From: Ideonella sp. | GTDB lineage: Bacteria > Pseudomonadota > Gammaproteobacteria > Burkholderiales > Burkholderiaceae_C | Assembly: GCA_015075165.1 (NCBI GenBank) | Contig: JABTUY010000003.1 | Location: 1-64,000, forward strand | Reading direction: 5' to 3' | Length of the DNA stretch: 64,000 nt | Part shown: piece after piece, positions 54,824-61,329 of the stretch | Layout of the letters: the number at the start of each line of letters is the position of its first letter | Numbering within the stretch: the first letter of the stretch is position 1 | Notes under the pieces: model-generated | Database searches by the model: none | Told to the model about the DNA's origin: nothing | What the model saw: the letters and a program-made list of their open reading frames with translations, nothing else | Translations under genes and position numbers: made by a program

Positions 54824-55228
54824 CTACTTCGTCGGCTCAGCCCCGTAGTCGACGAGCGTGCTTGCGTCAGCCAGCACCTTGGCGATGACGCGGTCTTTCG
54901 CCTGATCGCCGCTCCAGCCAATCACGTCGGCGTGCTGTGGGTAGGGTTCGCCGTTGGCGTCGAAGGCGAGGCCCTCCTGCAGGACCACCGCGGCCTCGAC
55001 GGTCGCGTACCCCTTCGGGGGCGCGGGCGCGTACTGCCCGAGCTGGCGAATCTGTGCGTCGTTCATGCCCAACGTTCTGGCCACGCTCAGCTCCATGTGG
55101 GGCAGCGGGAGGAACAACGGAAACCTCGCCTTGCCGTCGCCGCGGCGCATGTGCTCGCTGCGCGAGATGCAGAACCGCGTGATTGGCTCGTCGCCTCCAA
55201 CCGTTGGCGAGGGCAACGGCTCAGGCAT
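54824..55228 (-). CDS. Hypothetical protein, third gene of the TIGR04255 cassette
   Basis: A 134-residue protein: MPEPLPSPTVGGDEPITRFC, ARFPLFLPLPHMELSVARTL, NDAQIRQLGQYAPAPPKGYA and VLADASTLVDYGAEPTK. No domain recognised. Its start overlaps the stop of the preceding gene by 8 bp, so it is translationally coupled. It ends 10 bp before the SNase start. Confidence 0.65.
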   Translation of the reverse strand: MPEPLPSPTVGGDEPITRFCISRSEHMRRGDGKARFPLFLPLPHMELSVARTLGMNDAQIRQLGQYAPAPPKGYATVEAAVVLQEGLAFDANGEPYPQHADVIGWSGDQAKDRVIAKVLADASTLVDYGAEPTK

Positions 55229-55673
55229 GCAACGAGGCATGCAACGAGCTGAACTTCGCCAGCAGTGCCTCGTCCGCGTCGGACAGTCTGTCACGCAACA
55301 GGGTGGTCGCCCACGAGCGCTGCCCATCGATGATCGCTGAGCGCTGGATCGTGCCCGTGCCGTTCACCGCGAGCGCGAGGAACTTGCCGACGCTGTCCCA
55401 GACCCAGGCGATGGTGCCGGAATCCTCGATGACGGGCTCGGGGACCATCACCCACGAAGGGAGCATGTCGAGAATGGCGCGGGCCTCGTCGACCGCGGCA
55501 TCGCTGGGCGCGACCGGGTGATCGCCTTCCTGCAGGGCCTGGTCGAGCGCGGACCACGCGCTACGTCGTTCGCTCTCTCGTGCCGAGGTCGTCGCGGCCG
55601 GGAAAGGCGCAGGAATCGCTGCCGTGGCGCGAGTGGCGATGTACGGCGACGGCATGTCGACGACGGTGCTCAT
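55221..55673 (-). CDS. Hypothetical protein, second gene of the TIGR04255 cassette
   Basis: A 150-residue protein starting MSTVVDMPSPYIATR. The C-terminal two thirds (ARAILDMLPSWVMVPEPVIE, TIAWVWDSVGKFLALAVNGT, RDRLSDADEALLAKFSSLHA) look like a small alpha/beta domain. I do not recognise a family. It overlaps the TIGR04255 stop as ATGA and the next gene by 8 bp. Confidence 0.65.
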   Translation of the reverse strand: MSTVVDMPSPYIATRATAAIPAPFPAATTSARESERRSAWSALDQALQEGDHPVAPSDAAVDEARAILDMLPSWVMVPEPVIEDSGTIAWVWDSVGKFLALAVNGTGTIQRSAIIDGQRSWATTLLRDRLSDADEALLAKFSSLHASLHA

Positions 55674-56401
55674 AGATACTTCTCCCACACGGTCTTGTGA
55701 AGCGAGGCGAAGAATGCGCGGTTGCGCTGGTCGTGCAGCTTTTCGAGCTGGTCCCACAGCGTGTGATCATCGGCGGGGTTGGCGGCCAGCTCGGCATAGG
55801 CGTCGATGTCGAGCACCACGTCCCTCGAACCCGGCTCCAACGACTGCGTGATCGCAATGCCCATGTGAAAGTCGACCGGCAAGACCACGCGGGTCATGTA
55901 CTGGCCCAGGTGCTGCGGCAGATCCGGCGGGATCTGGGGGCCGGCCTGGAAGATCGCGTCGAGGTCTACCTTCTCCTCGCCGATGTCGATGCGGTTGATG
56001 CAGCGCACGCCCATGCGAATGACCTGCTCGGGCTTGAAGTGCTCGCGGTAGATCGGCCACGCCATCCTGATCTTCTCGATCAGCACGTCCCACGACTGGT
56101 ACGGGGCCAACCTGCTGACCACGAGGCTGCGCACCGAGCCGATGACGATGTCTTTGTCGTCCGCGGACTCGAGGCGCACGCCGATGCGCGACACGGAGCT
56201 GTCGGCGTGGGTGTCGGCTTCACCGAACCGCAACAAGGCATGTGCCTCCTGCAGCTTCATGTGCTTCGGATAGCCGCTGCCGAGCGCGACGGCGAATCGC
56301 TCGAATTCCTCGCTGGGGGCGGGATGGCCGGTCACCCTGAACTCGACGACGGCCTCCGCAATGGGCGCCTTCGGCAGGTGCGGGTGCTTGGCGTCAGGCA
56401 T
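55670..56401 (-). CDS. TIGR04255-family protein
   Basis: A 243-residue protein. The N-terminus HLPKAPIAEAVVEFRV, the middle DIVIGSVRSLVVSRLAPYQS, EQVIRMGVRCINRID and the C-terminal DIDAYAELAANPADDHTLWD plus KLHDQRNRAFFASL are the pattern of the sporadically distributed TIGR04255 family. Its function is unknown; members occur patchily on mobile DNA. It heads a three-gene overlapping cassette inside the element, a candidate accessory or defence unit. Confidence 0.85.
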   Translation of the reverse strand: MPDAKHPHLPKAPIAEAVVEFRVTGHPAPSEEFERFAVALGSGYPKHMKLQEAHALLRFGEADTHADSSVSRIGVRLESADDKDIVIGSVRSLVVSRLAPYQSWDVLIEKIRMAWPIYREHFKPEQVIRMGVRCINRIDIGEEKVDLDAIFQAGPQIPPDLPQHLGQYMTRVVLPVDFHMGIAITQSLEPGSRDVVLDIDAYAELAANPADDHTLWDQLEKLHDQRNRAFFASLHKTVWEKYL

Positions 56402-56494
56402 ATGGTCTGAACGCGGCCATGCGTGAAAGCATACCGCAGCGCAGCAACCCCCGTTTCCCGTGGTCGTCGTGGCGCGCCGTTAGCGGTCGCGGGT

Positions 56495-56773
56495 TCATCG
56501 CCGGCACTGTGCCCTCTCAGCGCGGTCCTTGACCTTGGCATCGGCCGCCGTTTGCCACTGCATGTTGCGCGGCGAGTCGGCGCCCCCGGCGCACAGCGGC
56601 ACGACGTGGTCGACGACGTAGCCCTTGCAGGCGCCGTGTGTCTTGCCGGTGGCTGGGCACGGGTGCTGCTGCTGGAACGCATCGCGCTGCGCGCGCGAGC
56701 GCTCGGTCTTGGCGAAGGCAGGCAGTACGAGCAGCAGCGCCAGGGCAAGGGCAACGTGTCCGGTGATGGGCAT
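56495..56773 (-). CDS. Exported HNH-type nuclease
   Basis: A 92-residue protein. The signal peptide MPITGHVALALALLLVLPAF ends near AKTE. Then HPCPATGKTHGACKGYVVDH (Cys39, Cys49, catalytic Asp55-His56) and VVPLCAGGADSPRNMQWQT, with Asn70 as the HNH Asn. This is the small secreted HNH family common on Burkholderiales mobile DNA. A start at 56794 is possible. Lies upstream of the TIGR04255 cassette on the same strand. Confidence 0.82.
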   Translation of the reverse strand: MPITGHVALALALLLVLPAFAKTERSRAQRDAFQQQHPCPATGKTHGACKGYVVDHVVPLCAGGADSPRNMQWQTAADAKVKDRAERAQCRR

Positions 56774-56974
56774 GGGTGCTACTGTAGGCGGCACGGAGCA
56801 GGTCGGCTGGAGCGTCCACCGTGATGAAGAACCGCGCTCCGGGATCGATGATGATCTGTGCTCGCCGAGGAGGGTGGAACCGTCGCCGCTGCAGAGCTCT
56901 CCCGGGAACGAGCGCCGTGCGTAGGCACACGTAGGCGTTGGAAAAATTGAATCGGCGCCGGCACGCGGCGTTCG

Positions 56975-57247
56975 TCACTTCAACGCGCATGACAACGGCA
57001 GCCCGATGCACAAGCCGGCTACCCATCCTACGAATGCAGCCTGAAACACCTCGCCAACGGGGCGCCCGTCCAATAGGACGCGCACGCCAAGGCAGGCAGC
57101 ACCTATCAACCCTGAAACTAGCGCGACGCCCGGCACTTTTCCTGCATCACCAGGCTCGAGCCATGGCTGGTCCGCTCCGGCCACCGCTATGCTGGCCATC
57201 ACCGAGGTCGAGAGAGCGCCGATGGCGAACGCGACACGAGTGTTCAA
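56975..57247 (-). CDS. Small hypothetical membrane protein
   Basis: A ~90-residue protein with two or three hydrophobic stretches (VAFAIGALSTSVMASIAVAG, VALVSGLIGAACLGVRVLL, VGWVAGLCIGLPLSCALK). A TTG at 57247 is the best start near the upstream gene's stop, but no clear ribosome site is seen. Role unknown. The gap 56774-56974 holds nothing I can support. Confidence 0.45.
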   Translation of the reverse strand: MNTRVAFAIGALSTSVMASIAVAGADQPWLEPGDAGKVPGVALVSGLIGAACLGVRVLLDGRPVGEVFQAAFVGWVAGLCIGLPLSCALK

Positions 57248-57257
57248 TGTGAGCGAC

Positions 57258-57533
57258 TCAGTCTGGGAGGAGGGACGATGGCAGGTACTCCGCCACGGTC
57301 TCGCTCCACAGCGCAATGCGCGCAGCAGGGAACGACTGCATCCCTTCGCCCGTTCCCCAGGTGCCATTCGCCATCATCTTCTCCTTCAAGCCGTCCTCTC
57401 TTGCCTCGAACGCCTCGATCATCACTTCGTCGAGTTCGAGCGCGCGGCTTTGCAGGTCGCTCGGTGGGTTCAGCTGATCTTTGAGCCACCTCTCGATCGA
57501 GCGCAGGCGCAGGGGTCGCAGAGGAGGGATCAT
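57258..57533 (-). CDS. Small hypothetical protein
   Basis: A 91-residue cytoplasmic protein: MIPPLRPLRLRSIERWLKDQ, LELDEVMIEAFEAREDGLKE and ARIALWSETVAEYLPSSLLP. Mostly helical. No family recognised. It is 10 bp from its neighbours on both sides, on the same strand. Confidence 0.6.
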   Translation of the reverse strand: MIPPLRPLRLRSIERWLKDQLNPPSDLQSRALELDEVMIEAFEAREDGLKEKMMANGTWGTGEGMQSFPAARIALWSETVAEYLPSSLLPD

Positions 57534-57543
57534 GCGCGGGGCT

Positions 57544-57762
57544 TCACTCGCAGCGGAACTGGGTGGTGCAAGACCCCTGACAGGTCTGCCGGTCCATCGA
57601 GGCCGCCTTGCCGTACTTGGCGCACTCAGCGTTGGCGGCCTGCAACGCCTTGCTGAAGCCGGCTCGGTTGCCGTTGTGGTCCACGATCACGAAGTTGGGT
57701 GTGCTCTGGATCACGTTGGCGCTACAGCTGGCCAGTAGCAGCAAGAACCATAGATGGCGCAC
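57544..57762 (-). CDS. Small lipoprotein
   Basis: A 72-residue protein with a lipobox: MRHLWFLLLLASC with Cys13 as the lipidated residue. The mature part has VIVDHNGNRAGFSKALQAAN and four further cysteines (ECAKYGK, TCQGSCTTQFRC) that could form disulfides. Probably in the outer or inner membrane facing the periplasm. Function unknown. Confidence 0.65.
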   Translation of the reverse strand: MRHLWFLLLLASCSANVIQSTPNFVIVDHNGNRAGFSKALQAANAECAKYGKAASMDRQTCQGSCTTQFRCE

Positions 57763-57798
57763 CGCGTTCTCTCCAAGTAGTGGTGGTTGAATGGCTGG

Positions 57799-58209
57799 CT
57801 ACCGTGACGTAGCGCGATCAAGGATCAATCTCATGCCGCGGTCAGCTACGAACGCGGCCTCCGTGACAGCGATGGGGTCCCATGTGTCGAGTTTGTCTAC
57901 GGAAGGTGGGCAAACGTCGTCGGCGATGCGCGAGAAAAGCTCGGAGAGGGCGCGCAAGTAACCTGTGCGGTGCGCCTCGGCAGCATTGACGAAGTCGTTC
58001 TGCAGGCTCTGCTCAATGAGGCGCGCGAACAGCGCGTAGTCGCGGAAGTCTGAACCGTCATCGGAGAAGTTGCCGTCCTCGTTGACCGCGGCCTCAGCTT
58101 GCGCCGTGGTTACGTCTCGGATGGCGACGATGAGGGCACTCAGTGCTCGCGCACCGGCTCTTAGTTCGTCTTGTTGGTGTTGACCGCTATGCCGGTGCTC
58201 GTCACTCAC
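57799..58209 (-). CDS. Hypothetical protein
   Basis: A 136-residue mainly helical acidic protein: GQHQQDELRAGARALSALIV, DFRDYALFARLIEQSLQNDF and PIAVTEAAFVADRGMRLILD. No domain recognised. It lies 46 bp after the integrase on the same strand. Confidence 0.6.
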   Translation of the reverse strand: MSDEHRHSGQHQQDELRAGARALSALIVAIRDVTTAQAEAAVNEDGNFSDDGSDFRDYALFARLIEQSLQNDFVNAAEAHRTGYLRALSELFSRIADDVCPPSVDKLDTWDPIAVTEAAFVADRGMRLILDRATSR

Positions 58210-58255
58210 ATTCAGTCTCCTGCTACCGGGAGGTGCCGCCCTCGCGGCGTCAACA

Positions 58256-59473
58256 TCACGCCGCGTGGAGCGACAACACCTCGGCTCCTCGCCGCAGCGT
58301 ATCCAAGTGGTCTGCCCACCACTGCATCATCTTGGCCCGCTGCGGCAGGTACGTCGCGAAGTTGTAGGAAGCGGAGACGGAGTCGCGCTCCATGTGGGCC
58401 AGCTGGAGTTCGATGTGGGCGTGCTCGAAACCGTGCTCGTGCAGGATGGTCGACGCAACGCCGCGGAAGCCGTGGCCTGTCATCCGGGAGTGGTAGCCCA
58501 TTCGGTAGAGCGCGTAGAGCAGCGTGTTGTTGCTCATCGACTTGTCGTGGTCGCGCTCGCCAGGGAACAGCAGGTCGCTTCTCTGGCGGTACTGCTCCAA
58601 CTCCTTGAGCACGGCCACAGCCTGCTTCGACAGCGGCACGATGTGCGGCGTCTTCATCTTCATCCGCTCGGCAGGGATGCGCCATTGCTTGGCACCCATG
58701 TCGAACTCACGCCAGCGCGCGCCGATCAGCTCCGACGTGCGGACGAACGTGAGCGCCATCAGTTGCAGCGCCAGGCGGGTGTAGACCGAGCCGTCGTAGG
58801 CGTCGATCTTCCGCAGCAGGCCAGGCACTTCCTTCTGGTCCAGCCTGGCATAGTTGCGCTTGCGGGCAGGGGCCAGGGCGTCGCCAGGCTTCACGTCGGC
58901 TGCCGGGTTGCGTTCCAGCTTCCCATGGGCCACCGCGTAGCGAAGGATCTGGCCGCAGGTCTGGTACGCGCGCTTGGAGATGTCCACGGCGCCGCGCTTC
59001 TCGATCTTGAGCGCCATGGCCAACAGGAGCGGGGCGGTCACCGACTTAATGGGCAGCGACCCAATCTCGGGGAACACGTCGGCCTCGAGCCGGCGCAGGG
59101 TCTGCTTGGCGTGGCGCTCGCTGCGCCCCGTGGACCATGTTGCATACCACGCCCGAGCCACTTTCTCGAATGAACTCGCGGCAGAAAGTCGATTGCGCAG
59201 CTTGTCTTCCTTCTTGGCCTGGCCGGGGTCCACCCCAGAGGCCAACAACTTGCGCGCGTCGTCGCGTTTGAGGCGGCTCGCCTTTAGGCTGATGCCGGGG
59301 TAGACGCCCAGGGCGAGGCGCTTCTCCTTGCCTCCGAAGCGGTACTTCCACTTCCAGTACTTGCCACCGTTGGGCAGAAGCTCGAGGTACAGACCGTGCT
59401 CGTCGAACAGCCGCACGCGCGGCCGGCCGGTCGGGCATCGCGCGCTCTTGCAGGCTACCTCGGTCAGCGCCAT
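58256..59473 (-). CDS. int: Tyrosine-type site-specific integrase, P4 class
   Basis: A 405-residue recombinase. The N-terminal arm-binding domain (DUF4102: GKYWKWKYRFGGKEKRLALG, residues ~38-57, then ISLKASRLKRDDARKLLASG) is followed by a core-binding domain (SFEKVARAWYATW) and the catalytic domain with Arg245 (FVRTSELIG), His334/Arg337 (GHGFR), His360 and Tyr370 (SASYN). It catalyses integration and excision at the tRNA-Ser end, which lies 165 bp away. Complete, so the element may still be mobile. Confidence 0.95.
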   Translation of the reverse strand: MALTEVACKSARCPTGRPRVRLFDEHGLYLELLPNGGKYWKWKYRFGGKEKRLALGVYPGISLKASRLKRDDARKLLASGVDPGQAKKEDKLRNRLSAASSFEKVARAWYATWSTGRSERHAKQTLRRLEADVFPEIGSLPIKSVTAPLLLAMALKIEKRGAVDISKRAYQTCGQILRYAVAHGKLERNPAADVKPGDALAPARKRNYARLDQKEVPGLLRKIDAYDGSVYTRLALQLMALTFVRTSELIGARWREFDMGAKQWRIPAERMKMKTPHIVPLSKQAVAVLKELEQYRQRSDLLFPGERDHDKSMSNNTLLYALYRMGYHSRMTGHGFRGVASTILHEHGFEHAHIELQLAHMERDSVSASYNFATYLPQRAKMMQWWADHLDTLRRGAEVLSLHAA

Positions 59474-59474
59474 C

Positions 59475-59523
59475 GGGGGCTCTTTCCGCCCGTTTGGGGG
59501 CTCATCTTCCCAAAAGAGCCCCC
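59475..59523. repeat. Three GGGGGCTC boxes upstream of int
   Basis: GGGGGCTC occurs at 59475-59482 and 59496-59503 and inverted at 59516-59523. The last two form a stem with a 12-base loop. They lie between the integrase start and the attachment site, where arm-type binding sites or an int operator would be expected. Function inferred from position only. Confidence 0.5.
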
Positions 59524-59638
59524 ACTGTAGCGCGGCTGCTGGCGAACCGCAACGGTCAGTAGCGAACGAGATTTCCCAGGAGAATCTCGGTCTTTAGCCC
59601 GGTTGCCAGCCGATCCCGAAACTCTGCGGATCGATTGC

Positions 59639-59729
59639 TGGCGGAGGGAGCGGGATTCGAACCCGCGGTGGGCTGTTAACCCACACACGCTTTCCAGGCG
59701 TGCGACTTAAACCACTCATCCATCCCTCC
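59639..59729 (-). tRNA. tRNA-Ser(GGA)
   Basis: On the - strand the acceptor GGAGGGA/TCCCTCC is perfect, the anticodon stem CACGC/GCGTG with loop CTGGAAA gives anticodon GGA, there is a long variable arm, and the T loop is TTCGAAT. CCA is encoded at 59639-59641. It is the integration site of the element at its left; the 3' end has been restored by the element's own copy. Confidence 0.95.
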
Positions 59730-59812
59730 GCAGGGGCGCTCGAAAAACAGTGGTCACGTCACGAGCGCGGAGCGCTCATGAGTGCCCACCGAACGGCGGG
59801 CGGCGATTCTAT

Positions 59813-60724
59813 TCAACCCTTGGCGCCGCCTTTCATCAGCGCCATCGCAGTGCCGATCAGCGTCGCGACCTCGGTCATGTTGCCCGGCACGATCATCGTG
59901 TTGTTGGTCTTGGCGAGCTGCTGGTAGGCGTCGACTGCACGCTCGGCCACCTTCAGCTGCACGGCCGCCTCGCCGCCGGGCTGCTGGATGGCCGCCGCGA
60001 TCTGGCGGATCGCGCCGGCGGTGGCATCGGCCACCGCGGTGATCGCCGCCGCCTCGCCCTGTGCCTTGTTGATCTCGGCCTGCCTCTCGCCCTCGCTCTT
60101 GGCAATGAAGGCCGCGCGCTGACCCTCGGCGAGGTTGATCTGCTCCTGCCGCTTGCCCTCGGAAGCCGCGATCAGCGCGCGCTTCTCGCGCTCGGCGGTG
60201 ATTTGCGCCTGCATGCTGCGCAGGATCTCGGCCGGTGGCGTGAGATCCTTGATCTCGTAGCGCAGCACCTTGACGCCCCAGTTGAGCGCGGCTTCGTCGA
60301 GCGCCGCCACCACCGCCGCGTTGATCGCGCCGCGTTCCTCGAACGTCTTGTCGAGCTCCATCTTGCCGATCACGCTGCGCAGCGTGGTCTGCGCGAGCTG
60401 GGTGATCGCCAGCACATAGTTGCTCGAGCCGTAGCTGGCGCGCATGGCGTCGGTGATCTGGAAGTACAGGATGCCGTCGACCTGCAGTTGCGTGTTGTCC
60501 TTGGTGATGCAGACCTGGCTCGGCACGTCCAGCGGAATCTCCTTCAGCGAGTGCTTGTAGCTCACGCGCTCGACGAACGGGATCACGAACTTCAACCCCG
60601 GCGTCAGCGTGCGGTCGTAGCGCCCGAGGCGCTCGACCACCCACGCGTGCTGCTGCGGCACGATCTTGAAGGTGCGGACGACGAAGATGACGGCGATGAC
60701 GAGGATCAGCAGGGCGACTTCCAT
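59813..60724 (-). CDS. SPFH/stomatin-family protein (paraslipin, QmcA-like)
   Basis: A 303-residue membrane-anchored scaffold. An N-terminal hydrophobic anchor (ALLILVIAVIFVVRTF) is followed by an SPFH domain (VERLGRYDRTLTPGLKFVIP, LQVDGILYFQITDAMRASYG, GVKVLRYEIKDLTPPAEILR) and a helical C-terminus (RKRALIAASEGKRQEQINLA-type, then VADATAGAIRQIAAAI). Such proteins oligomerise in membrane microdomains. It pairs with the NfeD gene 45 bp upstream, the usual partner. Confidence 0.92.
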   Translation of the reverse strand: MEVALLILVIAVIFVVRTFKIVPQQHAWVVERLGRYDRTLTPGLKFVIPFVERVSYKHSLKEIPLDVPSQVCITKDNTQLQVDGILYFQITDAMRASYGSSNYVLAITQLAQTTLRSVIGKMELDKTFEERGAINAAVVAALDEAALNWGVKVLRYEIKDLTPPAEILRSMQAQITAEREKRALIAASEGKRQEQINLAEGQRAAFIAKSEGERQAEINKAQGEAAAITAVADATAGAIRQIAAAIQQPGGEAAVQLKVAERAVDAYQQLAKTNNTMIVPGNMTEVATLIGTAMALMKGGAKG

Positions 60725-60769
60725 GTCGGGTTCTCTCTGGTGTAGCGGCTTGCGAAGCGGTGGCCCCGC

Positions 60770-61210
60770 TCACGGGGCGGCGCGTGGAGCCACCAGCAGG
60801 CGGCTGCCTTGGATGGCAACGATGGTGTGCTCGCCCGGCGCCGGCTTGCCTTCACCGCGGTAGCCCACGGTCCACGTTGCGCCGCGGTAGCTGACCTGCG
60901 CGGTGCCGTCGGAGGCCCAGGCATCGACGCGGACGGTCTGACCGATATCGAGGTTGACGTCCGGGTTGGCCTCGGCCGGCGCCGACCGCGGTTTGCGGAA
61001 GCGCTTGAAGTGCCACAGCGCCGTCGCACCGCCGCCCACCAGCGCGGCCACCACGACCTGCGCACTCGTCGTCGCGCCCAGATGCGCCGCGATGGCGCCG
61101 GCGGCAGCGCCGAGCGCGAGCATCAGCAGGTAGAAGGTGCCGCTGGCCAGTTCGACGGCCACCAGCAGGCCGGCAACCACCCACCACAGCGTCGACGTCG
61201 GCCAATCCAT
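60770..61210 (-). CDS. NfeD-family membrane protein
   Basis: A 146-residue protein with membrane helices in the first ~70 residues (LWWVVAGLLVAVELASGTFY, LMLALGAAAGAIAAHLG, AQVVVAALVGGGATALWHF) and a C-terminal OB fold (DIGQTVRVDAWASDGTAQVS, YRGATWTVGYRG). It is the short NfeD form without protease domain and works with the adjacent stomatin-like protein. Confidence 0.88.
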   Translation of the reverse strand: MDWPTSTLWWVVAGLLVAVELASGTFYLLMLALGAAAGAIAAHLGATTSAQVVVAALVGGGATALWHFKRFRKPRSAPAEANPDVNLDIGQTVRVDAWASDGTAQVSYRGATWTVGYRGEGKPAPGEHTIVAIQGSRLLVAPRAAP

Positions 61211-61329
61211 GGAACCGCCCTCCGCGGCAACTTTGCTTTGCGGCCAAGTGTAGCGACAGCATCACTTCAGGGATTCGGTCCTACACTCTCGCGCTCGGTT
61301 TGCCCTGACTCGGCCCGGAGGCCCTTGCG

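Larger units (their letters stand above)
43851..59652. mobile_element. Integrative element (satellite-like/reduced prophage) in tRNA-Ser
   Basis: The element is bounded by a 14-bp direct repeat identical to the 3' end of tRNA-Ser(GGA) and its CCA: 43851-43864 at the left and 59639-59652 at the right. A P4-type integrase is oriented toward the tRNA. Size is about 15.8 kb, of which 1161 bp is a later IS630. The + strand half encodes AlpA, primase-helicase, RuvC and a terminase-small-like protein, and the - strand half accessory genes. There is no capsid, portal, tail or lysis gene. It could be a phage satellite, a decayed prophage or a non-conjugative integrative element. Confidence 0.85.
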
